Part shown: positions 60,441-64,000 of the stretch, piece by piece | Position numbering within the stretch: position 1 is the first letter of the stretch | Layout: each line of letters opens with the position of its first letter | Assembly: GCA_030849465.1 (NCBI GenBank) | Contig: JARVLF010000003.1 | Location: 62,001 to 126,000 of the forward strand | Direction of reading: 5' to 3' | Source of the DNA: Moesziomyces globuligerus | Lineage: Eukaryota; Basidiomycota; Ustilaginomycetes; Ustilaginales; Ustilaginaceae | Length of the DNA stretch: 64,000 nt | Program-made: the position numbers and the translations under genes | Notes under the pieces: model-generated | Databases searched by the model: none | What the model was told of the DNA's origin: nothing | What the model saw: the letters and a program-made list of their open reading frames with translations, nothing else

Positions 60441-61041
60441 CTACTCTCCAAAGAGCTGTGAGTAGCCAGAGGTCGGTTTTGGTCAGTAAGCTCTGCGTGC
60501 GGGAAGCTGACGGAAGGGTTGGTGGGGAGACGTACCTTTTGGACGCGCTTGAGGACGCTGTCCTTGGCGGGGTCGTAGGGGTGGTCCTTGGCGGGGATCT
60601 CGAGGAGCGCAGGGAAGGCCTGGGTGTACCTGTCCACGATGGGGCGGATCTTCTCTGCAATGTGCTGGTTGATGAGCAGGATGGCAATGTCCTTGCGCTC
60701 GTTGGTAAAGTGGTTGAACGTCTGCTCGATATCCGACACCGAAGTCTGCTCGTCATGAAACGCGGTCAGCCGATCTTCGTGCTCTTTGCTCCGCATTCCT
60801 TTCTCGAGGGACGGCCACTTACCTTGGAATCGACGATCATGAAGTTCTTCTCGCCTTTTTCGTCCACATTGCCGATGCCCGCGAGGAGCAGGCCCGTCGT
60901 CGAATCCTACACACTCGAGAAAGGAGGTCAGACCAATCCGTTGGCGCTCACGCTGTCGCCTCGTGAGAGGGGGGGGAGACTGGGGCTTGTGCTTACTTCG
61001 TCGGCGATGAGCGCTATGAGTGTGCGGTCTGCGGCCGACAT
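60441..61041 (-). CDS. VMA7: V-type ATPase subunit F
   Basis: Four exons on the minus strand: 60997-61041, 60823-60906, 60536-60745 and 60441-60455, all phase 0 with GT...AG ends, giving 117 aa, the normal family length. Subunit F sits in the central stalk of V1 and couples ATP hydrolysis to rotation for vacuolar acidification. The protein starts [15 protein letters not shown] and continues [22 protein letters not shown] and [20 protein letters not shown], then [14 protein letters not shown], ending ...LKRVQKLFGE. The last exon codes for only LFGE plus stop. Branch sites (GCTGAC) precede two acceptors. Divergent from RPD3. Confidence 0.95.
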
Positions 61042-61560
61042 GCTGGGCAAGACGGAGTGCAGTCGTGGAGAGACGCAACGAGGTGATGAGCGAGTTGAAG
61101 TGTGGGCATAGGAGGCGGGCGCATGTGGAGCTATCAGCTGCAATCACGTGCAGCCATTATTGCGCTGGGCCTTGCTGGGCTGAGCTGCGCTCCCGCTCGA
61201 GCCAAGTCGAATTCCAAACCGGCTTTTCGTGCGGAAGCGCCGAAGCGCATTCGAAGCGCATTCGAAGCGCGGATGGAAAGCAAGCCTGGCTGGCTGGCTG
61301 GCTGGCTTAAGGTGGAGATTTCTTCCTCGGATTTCCCACTCTGTGGAAGCTGAGAGGGTCCAATTTGCTCGCTGCATCCCCGGACTCGACTCGGCTCGTC
61401 TTTGTTCTCGGACACCATCCAATCGACCCTCGCCTCGACGCCATCGTACACCACCTCGTTGCTGCACACCTCGGATACAAGCACCGCTGCTGTCCAAACG
61501 AAACCTCGGGTGGCGCGTCTGGTAGCCCTTACTCTCCCAGCGTCTAGGCGGGCAGCAAGC
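61042..61560. promoter_or_regulatory. Bidirectional promoter region, VMA7 / RPD3, with short tandem repeats
   Basis: 0.52 kb between divergent starts. It holds three copies of an 11-bp unit CGAAGCGCATT (61241, 61252, 61263, the last imperfect) and a (CTGG)5-type run at about 61286-61306, within 350 bp of the RPD3 ATG. No known operator recognised. Confidence 0.6.
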
Positions 61561-63240
61561 ATGTCGACCTACCTGGCGCCCAACTCGGTGGTGGCCACGT
61601 ACAATGGGAGCGATGCGGCGGGCGCGCCGCACTCGTCCGACGAACCGCTGTTTGCGCCCATCTCGAACGGCTCGAACCCCAACGCGTCGCGCGTATGCTA
61701 CTTCTTCGACTCGGACATTGGCAACTACCACTACGGGCCGGGCCATCCGATGAAGCCGACGCGCATCCGCATGTGCCACTCGCTCGTCATGAACTACGGC
61801 CTGTACAAGCGCATGGAGATCTTCCGCGCCAAGCCCGCCACCAAGCGCGAGATGAGCCAGTTCCACACCGACGAGTACGTCGACTTTCTCAACCGCGTCA
61901 CGCCCGACAACGTCGACGCCTTTGTGCGCGAGCAGGCCAAGTTCAACGTCGGCGACGACTGCCCCGTCTTTGACGGTCTGTTCGAGTACTGCAGCATCTC
62001 GGCGGGCGGCTCCATGGAAGGCGCCGCGCGCCTCTCGCGCGACAAGTGCGACATCGCCATCAACTGGGCCGGCGGTCTGCACCATGCCAAGAAGGGCGAG
62101 GCGAGCGGATTCTGCTACATCAACGACATTGTGCTCGGCATCCTCGAGTTGCTGCGCTACCATCCGCGCGTGCTGTACATCGACATCGACGTGCACCACG
62201 GCGACGGTGTCGAGGAGGCCTTCTACACCACCGATCGCGTCATGACGTGCTCCTTCCACAAGTACGGCGAGTTCTTCCCGGGCACCGGCGAGCTCCGCGA
62301 CATTGGCATCGGCAAGGGCAAGATGTACTCGTGCAACTTTCCGCTGCGCGACGGCATCACGGACGAGTCGTACAAGACCGTCTTTGAGCCCGTCATCTCG
62401 CAGATCATGCAGCACTACCAGCCTTCGGCGGTGGTGTTGCAGTGTGGATCGGATTCGTTGGCGGGGGATAAGCTGGGATGTTTCAACCTCTCGATGCGCG
62501 GGCATGCCAACTGTGTCGAGTACGTCAAGTCGTTTGGCCTGCCGCTGTTGCTGTTGGGCGGTGGAGGGTATACGATGCGCAACGTCTCGCGCGCCTGGGC
62601 GTTTGAGACAGGGTTGGCTGCTGGGCAGGAGTTGAATCCTCAGATTCCGGTCAACGAGTACTACGAGTACTTTGGGCCTGATTATCGGCTCGACGTGAGG
62701 CCGAACAACATGGAGGATCTGAATACGCGCGAGTATCTGGACAAGATCAAGATCCAGGTGTTTGAGAACCTGCGTCAGACGGCGCATGCTCCTAGTGTTC
62801 AGGGACATGTGGAGCCTAGGAGTATTGCGGAGCAGCTGCATTTGCAGAATCTGACGGGGGGGGAGGAGGAGGCGATGGATTTGGCAGACAAGAATGGGTT
62901 GCAGGCGTTGGAGGATGGGGATCCGGATCAGAGGGTCGTGCAGAATCAGGCTTTCCGTGATCATGCAAGCGGTGGTGACGATCAGCTCGATTCAGAACCA
63001 AACCCCAACCCAGGTAGAGTCAACGATGCCCATGCAGTCTCGATCCACAAACCAAACCCACACGCTACCGATGCCACCTTGGACGACCACATCGAATCAA
63101 AGTCGCTCGAAAAACTCGCCGCCCGAATCGACCCTCCCCAACCCTCCCCCCCACTGCCAGAATCAGCACAACATTCACATCCCCCACAACCCCCTTCACA
63201 CCCACATCCCCCATCCGCTAACATGGACCTAGACGCCTAA
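61561..63240 (+). CDS. RPD3: RPD3-type class I histone deacetylase
   Basis: 559 aa, no intron, ATG 61561 ([16 protein letters not shown]). Zn-dependent removal of acetyl groups from histone lysines, as the catalytic subunit of Sin3/Rpd3-type corepressors. The catalytic domain runs from about residue 45 ([25 protein letters not shown], in two parts) to about 415. Catalytic and zinc-binding landmarks: [18 protein letters not shown] (paired His), [17 protein letters not shown] (Asp/His ligands), [12 protein letters not shown] and [38 protein letters not shown] closes the domain. The C-tail of about 120 residues is acidic then Pro/His-rich ([11 protein letters not shown]), longer than in yeast, and its final third is C-rich DNA. 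In Ustilago maydis an RPD3-type enzyme called Hda1 controls spore development; orthology is plausible. Confidence 0.96.
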   Translation: MSTYLAPNSVVATYNGSDAAGAPHSSDEPLFAPISNGSNPNASRVCYFFDSDIGNYHYGPGHPMKPTRIRMCHSLVMNYGLYKRMEIFRAKPATKREMSQFHTDEYVDFLNRVTPDNVDAFVREQAKFNVGDDCPVFDGLFEYCSISAGGSMEGAARLSRDKCDIAINWAGGLHHAKKGEASGFCYINDIVLGILELLRYHPRVLYIDIDVHHGDGVEEAFYTTDRVMTCSFHKYGEFFPGTGELRDIGIGKGKMYSCNFPLRDGITDESYKTVFEPVISQIMQHYQPSAVVLQCGSDSLAGDKLGCFNLSMRGHANCVEYVKSFGLPLLLLGGGGYTMRNVSRAWAFETGLAAGQELNPQIPVNEYYEYFGPDYRLDVRPNNMEDLNTREYLDKIKIQVFENLRQTAHAPSVQGHVEPRSIAEQLHLQNLTGGEEEAMDLADKNGLQALEDGDPDQRVVQNQAFRDHASGGDDQLDSEPNPNPGRVNDAHAVSIHKPNPHATDATLDDHIESKSLEKLAARIDPPQPSPPLPESAQHSHPPQPPSHPHPPSANMDLDA

Positions 63241-63413
63241 ACCCCCCTCTGTACCCTCTGCACCACTACCCCCCTGTCCCGACAAATGTATTCCCAATCC
63301 GCGCACTCGAACCCTGACTTGCTCCCACACCGCACTCGCGAGCTACGCTGCCAAGCAAAGGCAGGAAAAAAAAGATGGAGATTGCAACCCGAGGCGTGTG
63401 CGCGCGCCCGAGT

Positions 63414-64000
63414 TTAGGTGCGCTTCTTGGCCTTGCTCTTGACGACCTTGAAACCCGCGTCGTGCTGGGCGGGTTTGGGCTGAGCGGCCGAGTTAGCGAG
63501 TTTGAGTCCGAATGGCGAAGCCGGCGGGTTGCTGTTGGTCTTTGCGCCAAAGCTGCCCATGCCCGCCGCAGGAGCGCTACCCCACCTGCTCGCGCCGCCC
63601 GCCTGGGCCACACCGCCTCGGCCCTGAACGTCCATCTTGCGCTTGGCGACAAAGTCGAGCGCGAATCTGCGGCCGTCGAGCGTGCTGCTGTTGGCATAGA
63701 CGGTGTCGGCGATGATCTCGATCACGTCGGCGCTCGGATCGAGCGGGAACTGGAGGAGCATGTCGATGAAATCGTCCGTCTTGATCGTCAGCCCCTGCAG
63801 GTTGTCTTTGCAGTAGCGGATGAATTCGGGCGAGGGCGCGTTCGGATCCAACGGCCTCTTGACCGCAGAGAGCGACGTAGGCTGGCTCGCCACTCGGCTC
63901 GCGGGCGACGGAGACGCCGGCGCCGGAGCCGCTTTCCCTCCCACCACACTCCACGCACTCGAGCCCGAGGCCGGGACCACGCCCGTGCTCGCCGAACTCG
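63414..64000 (-). CDS. C-terminal part of a probable GYF-domain-family protein, start outside window
   Basis: The minus-strand frame runs from the right edge (open, no ATG needed in window) to the stop at 63414-63416; about 195 C-terminal residues are visible. They hold a Ser/Ala/Pro linker (ASPSPASRVASQPTS), a compact helical segment SPEFIRYCKDNLQGLT, DDFIDMLLQFPLDPSADVIEI and FALDFVAKRKMD, then a Gly/Ala-rich stretch (RGGVAQAGGASRWG) and a basic end (FKVVKSKAKKRT). The helical segment resembles the conserved C-terminal domain of fungal and animal GYF proteins (Smy2/Syh1, GIGYF), which repress translation of mRNAs. The GYF domain itself would lie to the right and is not seen, so the call is provisional. 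Convergent with RPD3. Confidence 0.7.
   Translation of the reverse strand, partial: SSASTGVVPASGSSAWSVVGGKAAPAPASPSPASRVASQPTSLSAVKRPLDPNAPSPEFIRYCKDNLQGLTIKTDDFIDMLLQFPLDPSADVIEIIADTVYANSSTLDGRRFALDFVAKRKMDVQGRGGVAQAGGASRWGSAPAAGMGSFGAKTNSNPPASPFGLKLANSAAQPKPAQHDAGFKVVKSKAKKRT

Noticed and set aside
61144..62964. 606-codon minus-strand frame across RPD3
   Set aside because: Antisense shadow of a fully conserved histone deacetylase gene.

Overview
This window reads as nuclear DNA of a basidiomycete, most likely a smut fungus of the Ustilaginales (Ustilago / Sporisorium / Pseudozyma type). The reasons are high GC, very long intronless ORFs, short GT...AG introns in a minority of genes, long Ser/Ala/Pro-rich extensions on otherwise conserved proteins, and fungal-only families (FMP27, UGT51/ATG26, RPC31, Zn2Cys6 regulator). 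The species call is inference. I see no transposon, virus, rRNA or CRISPR array. The window holds 19 protein genes (two cut by the window edges) and one intron-containing tRNA-Gln.

Layout. 0-16 kb: the 3' part of a large Ser-rich protein of unknown function, then, convergent to it, an 11-kb intronless gene for an FMP27/BLTP2-type bridge-like lipid-transfer protein. 16.4-24.7 kb: tRNA-Gln(UUG), a four-exon 90-aa coiled-coil protein, a mitochondrial trimethyllysine dioxygenase (carnitine synthesis), and a white-collar-1-like PAS protein lacking both LOV domain and zinc finger, with 2.5 kb of non-coding DNA upstream. 24.7-46 kb is a housekeeping block: cohesin SCC3, a DHHC acyltransferase, RNA14 (mRNA 3'-end processing), a ZNF830-like zinc-finger protein, STI1/HOP co-chaperone, UGT51/ATG26 sterol glucosyltransferase, RPC31 of RNA polymerase III and HEM2 (heme synthesis).

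46-60 kb looks different. A 3.7-kb non-coding stretch leads into a Zn2Cys6 transcription factor, followed by a cytochrome P450, a 14-TM-type MFS exporter and a membrane-anchored alpha/beta hydrolase. This regulator-enzyme-exporter set resembles a small specialised-metabolism locus, though it lacks an obvious backbone synthase. 60-64 kb returns to housekeeping genes: VMA7 (V-ATPase subunit F), an RPD3 class I histone deacetylase, and the C-terminal end of a probable GYF-domain-family protein running off the right edge.

The most unusual non-coding signal is a repeated 7-mer, TACTGTA/TACAGTA. I found nine copies in the two long intergenic regions upstream of the two regulator genes (PAS protein and Zn2Cys6 factor), including a 12-bp palindrome, and noticed none elsewhere. 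Exon boundaries were worked out by hand from splice consensus and reading phase and were not checked against transcripts.
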